Shown one piece after another: positions 54,724 through 64,000 of a stretch of DNA of 64,000 bases. The DNA comes from Saccharum officinarum (Eukaryota > Streptophyta > Magnoliopsida > Poales > Poaceae), in NCBI GenBank assembly GCA_020631735.1, contig CM036225.1, positions 62,343,183 to 62,407,182 of the forward strand. The letters run 5' to 3'. The notes below the pieces were generated by a model that saw nothing but the letters and a program-made list of their open reading frames with translations, did not search any database and was not told the origin of the DNA. Position numbers and translations under genes: made by a program. Numbering within the stretch: the stretch's first letter is position 1; every line of letters starts with the position of its first letter.

Positions 54724-55043
54724 GAGCAACTCCAACAGATATCCTATCCAATCTTCTATATCTAAAAAAAATAGTAGTTTAGTAGATAAAGATGCTACAA
54801 CAGATCTATCTCTTCTCTTATACCTATCATACCTATAATTTTTAAGAGAACTCCTATGAGAAGCATCATATCTCTCCTAAATAAAGGAGACAACCCTCTT
54901 TCTCCTATCCCTAAAGAAATATAGAAGACAAGTTTTAAGTAATCTGTTACAGCAGTACTCTCCTATATCCTAAATTGATTATAGGGTACTCTCTTAAAGC
55001 AACTTATAAGAGATGCAATATAGGATATCTGGTGGAGTTGCTC
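54724..55043. mobile_element. MITE, 320 bp, TAA target duplication
   Basis: Inverted ends GAGCAACTCCAACAGATATC and GATATCTGGTGGAGTTGCTC (one mismatch), flanked by TAA (54721-54723, 55044-55046). Tourist/PIF-Harbinger type by duplication length. Confidence 0.8.
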
Positions 55044-55046
55044 TAA

Positions 55047-55449
55047 GCTTTGGGTGGGTTTTTCTCCGGCGGACCCTCCGTGCGTGCTGGCGGACTAACC
55101 TTTAGTGCATAGTGATCACTCCAAAGTTCAATCCTGAGTTTGCCGAGATTTGATCATGCTAAGGCTTTTGTTTGAGGCTTGTTCTAGGGTGTTCCTAGCT
55201 AATTTACAAAAGAGTGTGTAGTGCAGTAGTAGGTCACTAGTTTTGTGGATAGTAGGTCATGGGTTTGAGTTAAGCACCTAATGTGTTAGATTTTGGGTTT
55301 TCTAGAAACCATTAAAAGGGACACGCCTTGTGTGTACATGTATTAATATGTGTGGTCAGAAGAGATGGGTTTGATTCATGTACGTGGGCTCCACTGATTG
55401 TTTAAACGCTACTGTTTCATTATTATGGGATAAAATTAGAATCTTGGAA
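55047..55449. other. No gene recognised
   Basis: Spacer without coding or repeat signal. Confidence 0.4.
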
Positions 55450-55965
55450 CGACGTACCTAGCGCCCGGATGCCCGGCTTCAGTGGCACGTTCGGACGCAC
55501 CTCGGGTCCGTCCGAGTGTCCTCCCCTGCACGGAACCACCACCCCCCCCCGCACGGAACAGAACGCCGGTCCCGCACGGCACCCGTCTCGCCCGCCGCAC
55601 GAAACCACGTCTGCCCCCGCGCGGAACAGCATAGAAAATGGAACCCGCCCTTCCTCCGCTCCCCAACACCCGTTCCCCCACTGCACCGCTGTCCCAAAAG
55701 AGTATGTAACACTTCAACTGCAACATTGCAAAAACATATGGAAACTATATAGTGCAACATCGGGCTGTAAATACTGTAACATCGAAAAAATATATATTAC
55801 AACATTGAAAAACATGCACTGCAACATCGACAAAATATCTACTGCAACAACGAAAAATATGTACTGCAACATCAAAAAAAATATGTACTGCAACATCGAA
55901 AAAACATAGACTGCAACATCAAAAAATATGTACTGCAACATCGAAAATTATGTGCTAGACGAACT
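55450..55965. mobile_element. Mutator-like element with TGTTGCA array (short)
   Basis: Left end CGACGTACCTAGCGCCCGG matches the other members. After 200 bp of GC-rich DNA comes an inverted array of GCAACA spaced 22-24 bp (55720-55945), the most regular of the five arrays. The right end is not defined. Confidence 0.5.
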
Positions 55966-56388
55966 GAAATGCATGATGTGATTAGGGAATAAATCTTCAA
56001 GCCGCAAATCCTTCCGTAATAATCACACTACAAGCTAAACGTTATATTATAACACATGGATATGTTTGCTAGCAACAGTAACAAAAAAATAAAGTTAAGA
56101 TAATTTCAAAAAAAATGTAAAGATAGATAGGTGCCGGAACTTTTAATGTCGTCCCCGGTTATTTTTTTTGGGGGGGGGCAAGAAGCGGAACCCGGTCCGG
56201 TTATCAAACAATGATTTTTTTTTGAACTAGTTAAGGTGCACGTGCGACACGCACGTGCTTATATTTGTGATACTTGACATTTTAATATTATTTATAAAAA
56301 AATATTATAGAATACAAAAAGTAGCCATGATTTTGTCTCTTCCCGTCTAAACGGTGGGGCCATGTAAAGTGTCTATGTCGATCTATAC

Positions 56389-56670
56389 ATGGGCCGAGAA
56401 GAACAAAAAACTGAGCAAATTTACTACCGGCATCGTTTAATACGTACTTGCCACGATGCGTATGTAGCAGCACGCGGGGTGCTCCAGCGCCTTGTACCTG
56501 TACCTGCCAGGGAAGCTGTGTACGTCGTTAAGACCGGAGACGTGGTCGTGCACTGCGCCGACGGTCCCGGTCAGACCTTTGTCGAGGCGGAGGTGACAAC
56601 CTATATATTCACCTTCTGCTGGGACCCTACAGAGAATTCAAAGTACCACGTTGAGAATTGGATACGATGA
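56389..56670 (+). CDS. Hypothetical 93-residue ORF
   Basis: MGREEQKTEQ...; the stretch VLQRLVPVPAREAVYVVKTG DVVVHCADGPGQTF looks like real coding sequence (hydrophobic/charged alternation, GC-rich third positions), but I recognise no family. It could be one exon. It ends 18 bp before a foldback element, so a longer ancestral gene could have continued past it. Confidence 0.3.
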   Translation: MGREEQKTEQIYYRHRLIRTCHDAYVAARGVLQRLVPVPAREAVYVVKTGDVVVHCADGPGQTFVEAEVTTYIFTFCWDPTENSKYHVENWIR

Positions 56671-56687
56671 AGTTTTCTTTAAGAAAA

Positions 56688-57577
56688 GGAAAAAGTCTAA
56701 ATAACCCCCTGAATTATGGACTCTGGAACACATAACCTCTGAACTATGAAACGGTCTAATTTACCCCCTGAACTATCTAAAACCGTCTATTTTACCCTCT
56801 GGGCGGTTTGCGACGGCGGTTTGCTACAGTAACAGTATGTTTGCTACAGTAATGCCGGTTTTGTCTTTTTACTTATTTTCGCTGAATATTTGAAAAGTCA
56901 TAGTAAATCACAGAAAAATCATAAAATAGAAAATCTAATTTTGTTAGACTCCACATGAGTAGATCTACACAATGAACATATAATATGGTACGCTTTAGTA
57001 CAAAGTTTTTGTTGTAACTTTAGTCTAAATTGGATTTTCCAATTAATCTAAAGCTACAGCAAAAACTTTGTATTAAAGCGTACCATATTATATATTCACT
57101 GTGTAGATCTACTCATGTGGAGTCCAACAAAATTAGATTTTCTATTTTATGATTTTTTTGTGATTTACTATGATTTTTCAAATATTCAGCGAAAATAAAT
57201 AAAAAAGATAAAAACCGCTATTACTGTAGCAAATATACTGTTAATGGAGCAAAACCGCCATCGAAAACCGCCCAGAGGGTAAAATAGACGGTTTTGGATA
57301 GTTCAGGGGGTAAATTAGACCGTTTTATAGTTCATGGGGTCATATCATAGTTTTAAATCTCCCGCTATAGCTGTCGCTATAGCCCGCTATAGCCTTTTGA
57401 GGCAGGGTGTCGCTATTTGTGTTCATGTACAATTTAGCCGTTATATCCCGCTATAGCCCGATATAGCTCCGCTATTAGCTGTTTTAGAGATATACCGCTA
57501 AACACCTTAGCCCGCTATTTAAAACATTAGGTTATATGTTTCAGGATCCATAGTTCAGACGGTTATTGACTTTTTCG
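56688..57577. mobile_element. Foldback/Mutator-like palindromic element
   Basis: Two arms, about 56688-57010 and 57020-57577, are inverted copies (GGAAAAAGTC at each end, 'cccctgaactat', 'actccacatgagtagatcta'). Flanked by the 10-bp duplication TTTAAGAAAA (56678-56687, 57578-57587). The right arm is split by a hAT MITE. No coding content. Confidence 0.8.
57346..57529. mobile_element. hAT-type MITE, 184 bp, nested in foldback element
   Basis: Ends CATAGTTTTAAAT and, reversed, TAATGTTTTAAAT; 8-bp duplications GGTCATAT (57338-57345) and GGTTATAT (57530-57537), one mismatch. Internal repeats of CCCGCTATAGC. Confidence 0.75.
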
Positions 57578-57653
57578 TTTAAGAAAATGTGGCGACAGAA
57601 TGCAACGCACCTCCTTGTCTGGGCGGCGTCTTGTCGTCCGCCTTCCTGACCAG

Positions 57654-58037
57654 AGGAGTCTTCTTGCCGTCACTGCTGTCCGGGAGACCGACGTTCCTAG
57701 GTGTGGGTTGGGTAATTTTTTTTGGGTGAGAAAAAAATAGCAATCCGAGAAACCACACGTATAAACACGCGTAAAGAATTAAAAGTTTTCTGGTCGGATC
57801 CGTTTGTCAGGTTAGGACGGGGGATTATATGTGTTGGATCTATGATAAGGAGTCTTCTTGCCGTCACTGCTGTCCGGGAGACCGACGTTCCTAGGTGTGG
57901 GTTGGGTAATTTTTTTGGTGAGAAAAAATAGCAATCCGAGGAACCACATGTATAAACACGCGTAAAGAATTAAAAGTTTTCCGGTCGGGTCCGTTTGTCA
58001 GGTTAGGACGGGGGATTAAATGTGTTGGATCTATGAT
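57654..58037. repeat. 194-bp tandem duplication
   Basis: Units 57654-57847 and 57848-58037 begin AGGAGTCTTCTTGCCGTCAC and differ at only a few bases and in homopolymer lengths. Recent duplication of non-coding DNA. Confidence 0.85.
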
Positions 58038-58176
58038 CTAAGGTTTAAAGCATAGGGTGAGTAGGAATTTTCAGGGGTAACCTGTATTTTTCAATTTCTT
58101 CGTTCCGTTATACGGGCTACTCGAGATGGGCCATGCTCTGCCTCATAGTTGCCTGTTTTTCGGGGTTTTTTTTGTT

Positions 58177-59414
58177 GGAAAAAGTCTACTTTTCCTCCCC
58201 CAACTTTCACGAAAGTCCGCTTTTCCTCCCTCAACTCCAAAACCGGGCAAATCACCTCCCTCAACTTTTCAAACCGTGCATTTTACCTCCCTGGAGCGGT
58301 TTCGAAGGTGGTTTTGCTACAGTAAACGGTGGTTTTGCTACAGTGAGGCGGTTTTGTCTTTTCTTTTTTATTTATTTCGGCTGAATCTTTGAAAAATCAT
58401 ATTAAATCACAGAAAAATCATAAAATGAAAAATCCAATTTTGTTGCACTCCACATGAGTAGATCTACACAGTGAACATATAATATGGTATCCTTTAGTAC
58501 AAAGTTTTTGCTATGAAGGTTTTGCCTTTTTCTTTTTTATTTATTTCGGCTAAATCTTTGAAAAATCATAGTAAATTACAGAAAAATCATAAAATGGAAA
58601 ATCTAATTTTGTTGGACTCCACATGAGCATATCTACACAGTGAACATATAATATGGTATGCTTTAGTATAAAATTTTTATTGTAGCTTTAGATCTATGCT
58701 TTTCTGTAATTAATTGAAATAATTCATAGCTGCAGCTTCTATAATTATTTTGTTAGACTAAAGCATACCGTATTATATGTTCACTGTGTAGATCTACTCA
58801 TGTGGAGTCCAAAAAAATTAGACTTTCTATTTTATGATTTTTCTGTGATTTACTATGATTTTTCAAAGATTCAGCCAAATAAATAAAAAAGAAAAGACAA
58901 AACCTTGGTAGCAAAAATTTGTACTAAAGCATACCATATTATATGTTCACTGTGTAGATATGCTCATGTGGAGTCTAACAAAATTAGATTTTCCATTTTA
59001 TGATTTTTCTGTAATTTACTATGATTTTTCAAAGATTTAGCCGAAATAAATAAAAAAGAAAAAGGCAAAACCTTCATAGCAAAAACTTTGTACTAAAGGA
59101 TATCATATTATATGTTCACTGTGTAGATTTACTCATGTGGAGTGCAATAAAATTGGATTTTTCATTTTATGATTTTTCTGTGATTTAATATGATTTTTCA
59201 AAGATTCAGCCGAAATAAATAAATAAAGAAAAAGACAAAACCACCTCACTGTAGCAAAACCACCGTTTACTGTAGCAAACCGCCTTCGAAACCGCTCCAG
59301 GGAGGTAAAATGCACTGTTTGAAAAGCTGAGGGAGATGATTTGCCCGGTTTTGGAGTTGAGGGAGGAAAAGCGGACTTTCGTGAAAGTTGGGGGAGGAAA
59401 AGTAGACTTTTTCC
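58177..59414. mobile_element. Compound foldback element, 1.24 kb
   Basis: Outer arms are inverted (GGAAAAAGTCTACTTTTCC ... GGAAAAGTAGACTTTTTCC). The unit containing 'actccacatgag' and 'cacagtgaacatataatatgg' occurs five times, two in one orientation and three in the other. Same family as 56688-57577, enlarged by internal duplication. Flanks are T-rich and compatible with a 9-bp duplication. No gene. Confidence 0.75.
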
Positions 59415-59428
59415 TTTTTTTTTGTTTG

Positions 59429-59536
59429 GAAACGAATCGTGGGCTGTTCTGATCCTGCGCTCGAGATGGGCCGTTGCGCTCTGGCTCATCGCCGGCTTTT
59501 TTTTTTTGAAACGAATCGTGGGCTGTTCTGATCCTG
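59429..59536. repeat. Short duplication GAAACGAATCGTGGGCTG
   Basis: 'gaaacgaatcgtgggctg' plus 'ttctgatcctg' occurs at 59429 and 59508. 'ctcgagatgggcc' occurs at 59460 and at 58119, suggesting that the host site was itself duplicated. Confidence 0.7.
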
Positions 59537-59699
59537 TTTTGTTGGGCCCCAAGTTGCAATTGTAACCGTACGTATCCAGCACGAATTCAGACTCCGAGTA
59601 TTATCTTGGTCAATTTGCTCCAAAAAGAAGGTATAACGCAACAAACCAAAGGACGAACTTGTCGAAAACGTTATTCGAATTCGATCGACAACTGAAGAG

Positions 59700-60260
59700 A
59701 TGGCGGAAACTACGGCCCCGGTATTTTATTCATTCTCCCTGCTCTGTCTGCTTGTGTGTTCATTCACGTCAAATCTAACATTACATTATTAAAAAACTCC
59801 TATTACAGGAGCATGAACAAGAGGGCGATGACAGGCTAAGCACCCTCCAGACGACATCCTCCTTCTGATCCTGAATAAGCTCGACCTGATACGTGACGCT
59901 ACAAGGACCACCGTCCTCTCAAAGCGCTGGAGGCATTTGCTAGGGCTCCGTTCCGAGATCGTTCTGGACGTTCTGAGCTTCGACGCTACGCATCAGGACG
60001 ACGACGATGTCGAGTACACTCTCGACGACCTGGCGCGGACTAACGCTTAGCACATGCGAGAAGCTGGAGTACTTTAGCCTTGTCAACTGCGACGCAGGGA
60101 TTGACGACGATTAGTCGTCTGTGTTACAAATAGCGCATTCGCGACTTGTTGAGCTGGTGGTTGTTTTCTGTGGGTTTGGGACTGTTGAGCTCAAGTGGCT
60201 TCCAAGACTCGCACGCTTGACATGTCGAAATTGGATGCCTTCGCAGGATCAATATTCACT
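59700..60260 (+). pseudogene. F-box/LRR-type gene fragment, cut by CACTA element
   Basis: Exon 1 (59700-59720, MAETTAP), a GT...AG intron (59721-59808), and exon 2 with the F-box LPDDILLLILNKLDLIRDAT then TTVLSKRWRHL. Downstream text CEKLEYFSLVNCDAGIDDD, LVELVVVFCGFGTVELKWLP and LARLTCRNWMPSQDQYSL matches the LRR/FBD part of grass F-box proteins (substrate adaptors of SCF ubiquitin ligases). A one-base deficit precedes the F-box (CC for CCC), another shift and a UAG follow, and the CACTA element removes the rest. Non-functional. Confidence 0.8.
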
Positions 60261-60289
60261 CACTACTGGAAACAGCGGCGGCAAAGCCC

Positions 60290-60860
60290 ATAAAACACTC
60301 GGTAAATGGTTTGCCGAGTGTTACACTCAGCAAACCACACTCGAAAAAAAAAACTACGGCAAAGGGCGTTTTGCCGAGTGTCATTTGTCGGGCACTCGAC
60401 AAAGACTTTGCCTAGTGCCGGCCTGACATTCGGCAAAGTGAACTTGCCATGACGGAAGTGGTGCCGTTAACGGCAGGTTTGCCTAGTGTCGTAGTCTTAG
60501 CACTCGGCAAACCTGGCCACTTTGTCGAGTGTCCCTGTCCACGGCACTAGGCAAACCCGTCTAGTTTTCCTAGTGCCACGAGGCACTCGGCAAACCTGCC
60601 CAGTTTGCCTAGTGCCTGTGGACAAGGACACTCGGCAAAGTGCCCAGTTTACCTAGTGTCACCGCGACACTCGGCAAACCCGCGCAGTTTGCCTAGTGCC
60701 TGGCCCACGGCACTAGCAAATCAGTCCAGTTTGCCTAGTGCCAGCCCCGCGACACTCGGCAAACCCGCCCAGTTTGCCTAGTGTCATGGCTTTGACACTC
60801 GACAAAGATTCCCAGTTTGCCGAGTGTCTTAGTCATGACACTAGGCAAACCGGGAAAAAA
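60290..60860. repeat. CACTA sub-terminal repeats (TTTGCCGAGTG)
   Basis: More than 20 copies of TTTGCC(G/T)AGTG or its inverse (CACTCGGCAAA) at irregular 15-40-bp spacing. In En/Spm these bind the TNPA-type protein. Confidence 0.9.
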
Positions 60861-60898
60861 ACAGTCATTTTTTGTTTTTTTCATTCCATCCAAGCAAA

Positions 60899-60902
<4 letters not shown>

Positions 60903-60935
<33 letters not shown>

Positions 60936-60955
60936 ATATATATATATATCATAAC

Positions 60956-61047
<92 letters not shown>
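60903..61047. repeat. (AT)n microsatellite
   Basis: About 145 bp of nearly pure AT, interrupted at 60930-60960. Confidence 0.95.
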
Positions 61048-61049
<2 letters not shown>

Positions 61050-61059
61050 AAACACAATA

Positions 61060-61191
61060 TATATCACAAGTCCATCACAAAGTGCATCGTAGTTGTCCAA
61101 AATAAACCACAAGTCCATCACAAGTCCAACATCAAGTCTAACCACAAGTGCATCATAGTTGTCCAAAATAAACCACAAGTTCATCACAAAC
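61060..61191. repeat. 66-bp tandem duplication in CACTA element
   Basis: 'gtgcatc(g/a)tagttgtccaa' at 61082 and 61148, followed in both by 'aataaaccacaagt'. Confidence 0.7.
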
Positions 61192-61196
61192 TACTA

Positions 61197-63399
61197 TCAT
61201 GGCGACTGTCGGTGTTGATGAGGCCCATAATTCGATCCTGGTGAATCTCCGAGGTGACGAGGCACGCTATTAGATGCCGCCGATGGATTCTGCACAAAGA
61301 AGAATAGATTGTATGTGTGAGAGACAAGATAAACATATACCATCAATGTTGCAAGAGTAGTAGTTGCATGAGTTAGACAAGATAAACATATAGCTAGGTT
61401 TCAAGTAGTGTTCTAGTTTGACCCTAAGCATGAACATACGTATTAAAACATCCATACTCACAGGAGTGGTTACATGAGGAGGTGGAGGTGCAGCGAATAG
61501 CGTAGGTGGCGGCGGTCGACCCACAGCGGCGCCAAGAGTTTGCACGTACAATATCATCGCCTCCATCCTCGCCTCCATCCTCAGACGCTCGGCCTCCCGC
61601 TCGGCCTCTATCCTCTGCTGTTCGGACGCCATCCTCGTCTCCATCTCCTCCCGAAGCCTCCTCTCTTCTTGTAGCTGGGCCTACAATATTTCACCCGAAT
61701 GTCACAATAATGCAAAGCTAAATAGTGTGAGAATCAATGAACGATGAAAAAAACCAAAATAACTTGTAGTTCGTCGACCCGTTGCTGTGCAGTGCTTGGC
61801 CGTTCACGTATAGCCGGGCTTGACCTTGTGCTCCTTGCTCGGATCTGCGAGAGACTGGGAGTAGCGGCCGTGTCGATTGTGCTATCGCCAATCCAGTACC
61901 GCCCATGCTTCTTTCCTTCTCTCACCCTCATGACGACTTCTCCATCAAGGTTTGCAGTGGTCGGATCGTACTCTGGCCCATGGACCTCCTTTGCCACCTC
62001 TATGTACTGACTGAGGCGGCTGTGGACGGTCGCGTTGCTGTACGCCGATGGAGGGTCCTCCGGGTTGTAGGAGACGTCAGATGTCGCCCAGCCCTTGTGG
62101 GCCATAGCATATGCCATGAAGTCCGAGCACTCCTGGCCACCATGTGATGCCGACTGCGAGAAAAACAGCAAGATGTTTAGAAAATCATGCAGAATTGAGC
62201 GTTAAAAATAAATAAATGAATTCTCATACTCATGTTTGCTTGTATCTGTTGAGGTTGTGGCTGCCTTGATGGTGTGCTACACCCGGCATCATCAAACGCC
62301 GCTCCCGGCAAGCGACGTGTGTCTCCTTCCACTCGGGAGAGCACCACTTGTCAACGATCACTTCCCAGCACGGAATCACCTGCACATCATCAAGTACATG
62401 ACATATAAGAAGTTCAGATTTAGCCCACCTATTCTCAGAAGAAATCAATATTAATGTTTGACTAAGCTTACCTCCATGTATTGTTCCTTGGTCAGCATCA
62501 TCTCTCTTGCATCTTTCTTGGTGATCTTCCTTCCAAGGTACGCCCCATAGTATGTTATGATGGCCTGGATGCGCGACTCGTAGTGCATGTGCTTCACGAG
62601 TGTTTTACATTCTTTGGTAGCCACCAAAGCCGCCTTGTCCTCAAATCACACCTGACATCTGAAGAAATCCTGCATATAGACGTGATGTTTTCATTCATTT
62701 TAAAAAATGTTCAATGAATGCGATGTATTGAGAAATGTAGTGTGTCAAAGACTTACCCACAGCTCCTCCCTCACCCGCTCCGCCTTATTTCTGAATTCCC
62801 TGCCACGTAGATCTTCAGCATTGGAGGCGACGGTGTAATGGTCAAATGTGTAGGCCGGCTCTGTCTTCCCGACGAACTCAACCAGGCCAGGGAAGTGTTC
62901 CCTGACCAAAAGACTGAGGATGCCATTGACTTGGCGTGTGTGACAACCTGTAGACTCTACAATCGTCCAATCCCTGCACAAGTTATTATTAAGAAAAATT
63001 ATTAGTTTATATTGTGATTTTCAACATATCATATGAAGTAGTGATAATATCTTAAGTTCCTTACTTTTCTCCCTCGGGTCGAATCAGCGGGCGTCTATGA
63101 GGAGGTATCGGTCGCGGAGGGAGGCTCGCGGGTCCTCGCAAGTAGATACTCAACGAACTAGAGGAAGCGGAACCCGCTGCTGCCTCCCCCTCGCCGTCCC
63201 CGTGCGCCACCTCGTCGGTCCCGGGCATCACGTGCTCCTCCTCCTCCTCACGCGCCGTGGCGGGAGGCGACATGGAACTCCTGCGGCTACTGCTCCTGCT
63301 CCTCCTCCTCCTCTCCGATGGCTCCTCGTCTGCATCGGGCGATGAAGGGCGTGTTCTTTGGTAAATCGAGTTCACCCTCCTCTGACGGTTACCCGCCAT
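61197..63399 (-). pseudogene. CACTA TNP1-like protein (Transposase_24), seven exons
   Basis: Exons on the minus strand: 63065-63399 (MAGNRQRRVNSIYQ, Ser/Arg-rich), 62757-62973 (DWTIVESTG...LVREHFPGLVEF), 62472-62669 (ECKTLVKHMHYESRIQ), about 62232-62379 (PCWEVIVDKWCSPEWKE), 61764-62153 (GGQECSDFMAYAMAHKG, then GEVVMRVREGKKHGRYWIG), 61462-61680 (coiled-coil QLQEERRLREEMETRM...) and 61197-61289. All junctions have GT...AG and keep frame. Two nonsense codons occur, both TGA: exon 3 (CQV, stop, FEDK, probably from CGA) and the last codon of exon 4 (probably from TGG). The protein is the accessory DNA-binding transposase of plant Ptta/En/Spm elements. Confidence 0.8.
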
Positions 63400-63528
63400 C
63401 TTTGTTCAATCACCTGCAATTAAAAAGAATAAACAAGATGTATTAGAAACAAAATAACATAAGCATGAAAATAACATAGATGCAAAATAAACAAAACATA
63501 ATTACAAAAAAATATAGTATTACATGTA

Positions 63529-64000
63529 TTAAAAATAATCTTCAGGATCGGGATTAGCTGGATCATAAGTTTCATCATCACTATCAACCATGTCAAAATT
63601 ATCAACACTAGCCGAAGTAGCATTGTTGTTATCATTGTCGTAGCCTAAACGTAATCGGTCAAGCATTTCTAAGTCCTTCACATTGAGCACCTCATCTCCA
63701 GCATCCTCATCATCAACTCTTTCATTGTCTACTTCCATTCTGATCGCTTCGGTTAAGTCTATCACAAACCTCTCATCTAGCCCCTCTTCTTGAAAGAACT
63801 CTCCATCATATGTGTTTGGGTTGAAGTTGTAATCTTCATCATTTGGGACAGGTAGTTTACCGTGTGGCAATACCTTGTGCACAATATCCCAACCCTTAAG
63901 ATGATCTTTGGTTTGACACGCATATGAGAGATAATAAACTTGTTTGGCCTGTTGGGCCACAACATAGACATCGTCTCCTGGATAGACGGAATCTTGTCGA
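63529..64000 (-). CDS. CACTA TNP2-like transposase, C-terminal end (partial)
   Basis: Reads VYPGDDVYVVAQQAKQVYYL, LKGWDIVHKVLPHGKLPVPN, YDGEFFQEEGLDERFVIDLT and an acidic tail ending DPEDYF. This is the DUF4216-like C-terminus of plant TNP2 transposases. The catalytic part lies to the right of the window. No damage is visible in this stretch. Confidence 0.85.
   Translation of the reverse strand, partial: RQDSVYPGDDVYVVAQQAKQVYYLSYACQTKDHLKGWDIVHKVLPHGKLPVPNDEDYNFNPNTYDGEFFQEEGLDERFVIDLTEAIRMEVDNERVDDEDAGDEVLNVKDLEMLDRLRLGYDNDNNNATSASVDNFDMVDSDDETYDPANPDPEDYF

Larger units (their letters stand above)
60261..64000 (-). mobile_element. CACTA (En/Spm) transposon, one end, runs off right edge
   Basis: Terminal CACTACTGGAAA at 60261, preceded by ACT as the likely 3-bp target duplication. 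Sub-terminal repeats follow, then a seven-exon TNP1-like gene and the end of a TNP2-like transposase, both on the minus strand. The other terminus is outside the window. Confidence 0.9.

Noticed and set aside
60290..60860. Regular short repeats that could suggest a CRISPR array
   Set aside because: Spacing is irregular, both orientations occur, and they follow a CACTA terminus: sub-terminal transposase sites in a eukaryotic genome.
1..64000. tRNA, rRNA or organellar insertions
   Set aside because: I looked for tRNA-like folds and conserved rRNA phrases and saw none; a dedicated scan would be needed to exclude short ones.

Overview
The window is repeat-rich nuclear DNA from a grass (Poaceae), most likely a panicoid/Andropogoneae relative of sorghum, sugarcane or Miscanthus. 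The evidence is the mix of elements: a Ty1/copia element, a short Reina-like chromovirus, several plant L1-type LINEs with zf-RVT C-termini, a CACTA element with TNP1/TNP2-like genes, Tourist and Stowaway MITEs, hAT and Mutator-like elements, and GC-rich host exons with TATATAG promoters. This assignment is inference; no marker gene fixes the species. A 100-N scaffold gap lies at 26560-26659.

The host signal worth following is a dispersed cluster of one small gene family that I do not recognise. It has at least five loci: A (7503-7916, minus), B/C (10257-16488, minus, split in three), D (23655-24042, minus), E (44304-44751, plus) and F (52045-52384, plus). An orphan 3' flank sits at 32520-33203. 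The proteins start M(S/A)GSS, carry a VP(D/E)S(F/Y)I motif and a conserved block (VDLEQD.LRQ ... GY.EVGVDFTDG.KKIF.LPQPQ), and in the better copies end in a single C-terminal hydrophobic helix, as in tail-anchored membrane proteins. Every copy has some lesion.

Layout: 1-2.3 kb, LTR pieces and an AT-rich repeat; 2.3-6.2 kb, a 3.9-kb non-coding TG...CA element with a target duplication; 6.2-10.3 kb, locus A with hAT and LINE fragments; 10.3-16.5 kb, locus B/C, interrupted by a 457-bp hAT element and a 5.1-kb copia element; 16.5-24.9 kb, a segmental duplicate pair (upstream of B/C versus upstream of D) differentially invaded by Mutator-like and other DNA elements; 25-30.6 kb, a Mutator-like insertion, the gap and a nearly intact LINE; 31.9-38.2 kb, two more Mutator-like elements and a minus-strand LINE split by a 2-kb solo LTR; 38.6-44.2 kb, a degenerate LINE whose end lies about 25 bp upstream of the TATA box of locus E; 44.3-50.9 kb, locus E with a 5.2-kb chromovirus inserted between its stop codon and its poly(A) signal; 51-60 kb, locus F, MITEs, foldback elements and tandem duplications; 59.7-60.26 kb, an F-box pseudogene cut by a CACTA element that runs off the right edge.

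Comparing family copies places several insertions to the base. Removing the copia and hAT elements with one target duplication each leaves a single 218-codon reading frame at B/C. The LINE reading frame continues across the solo LTR. Paralogous flanks show 9-bp target duplications for two Mutator-like elements.
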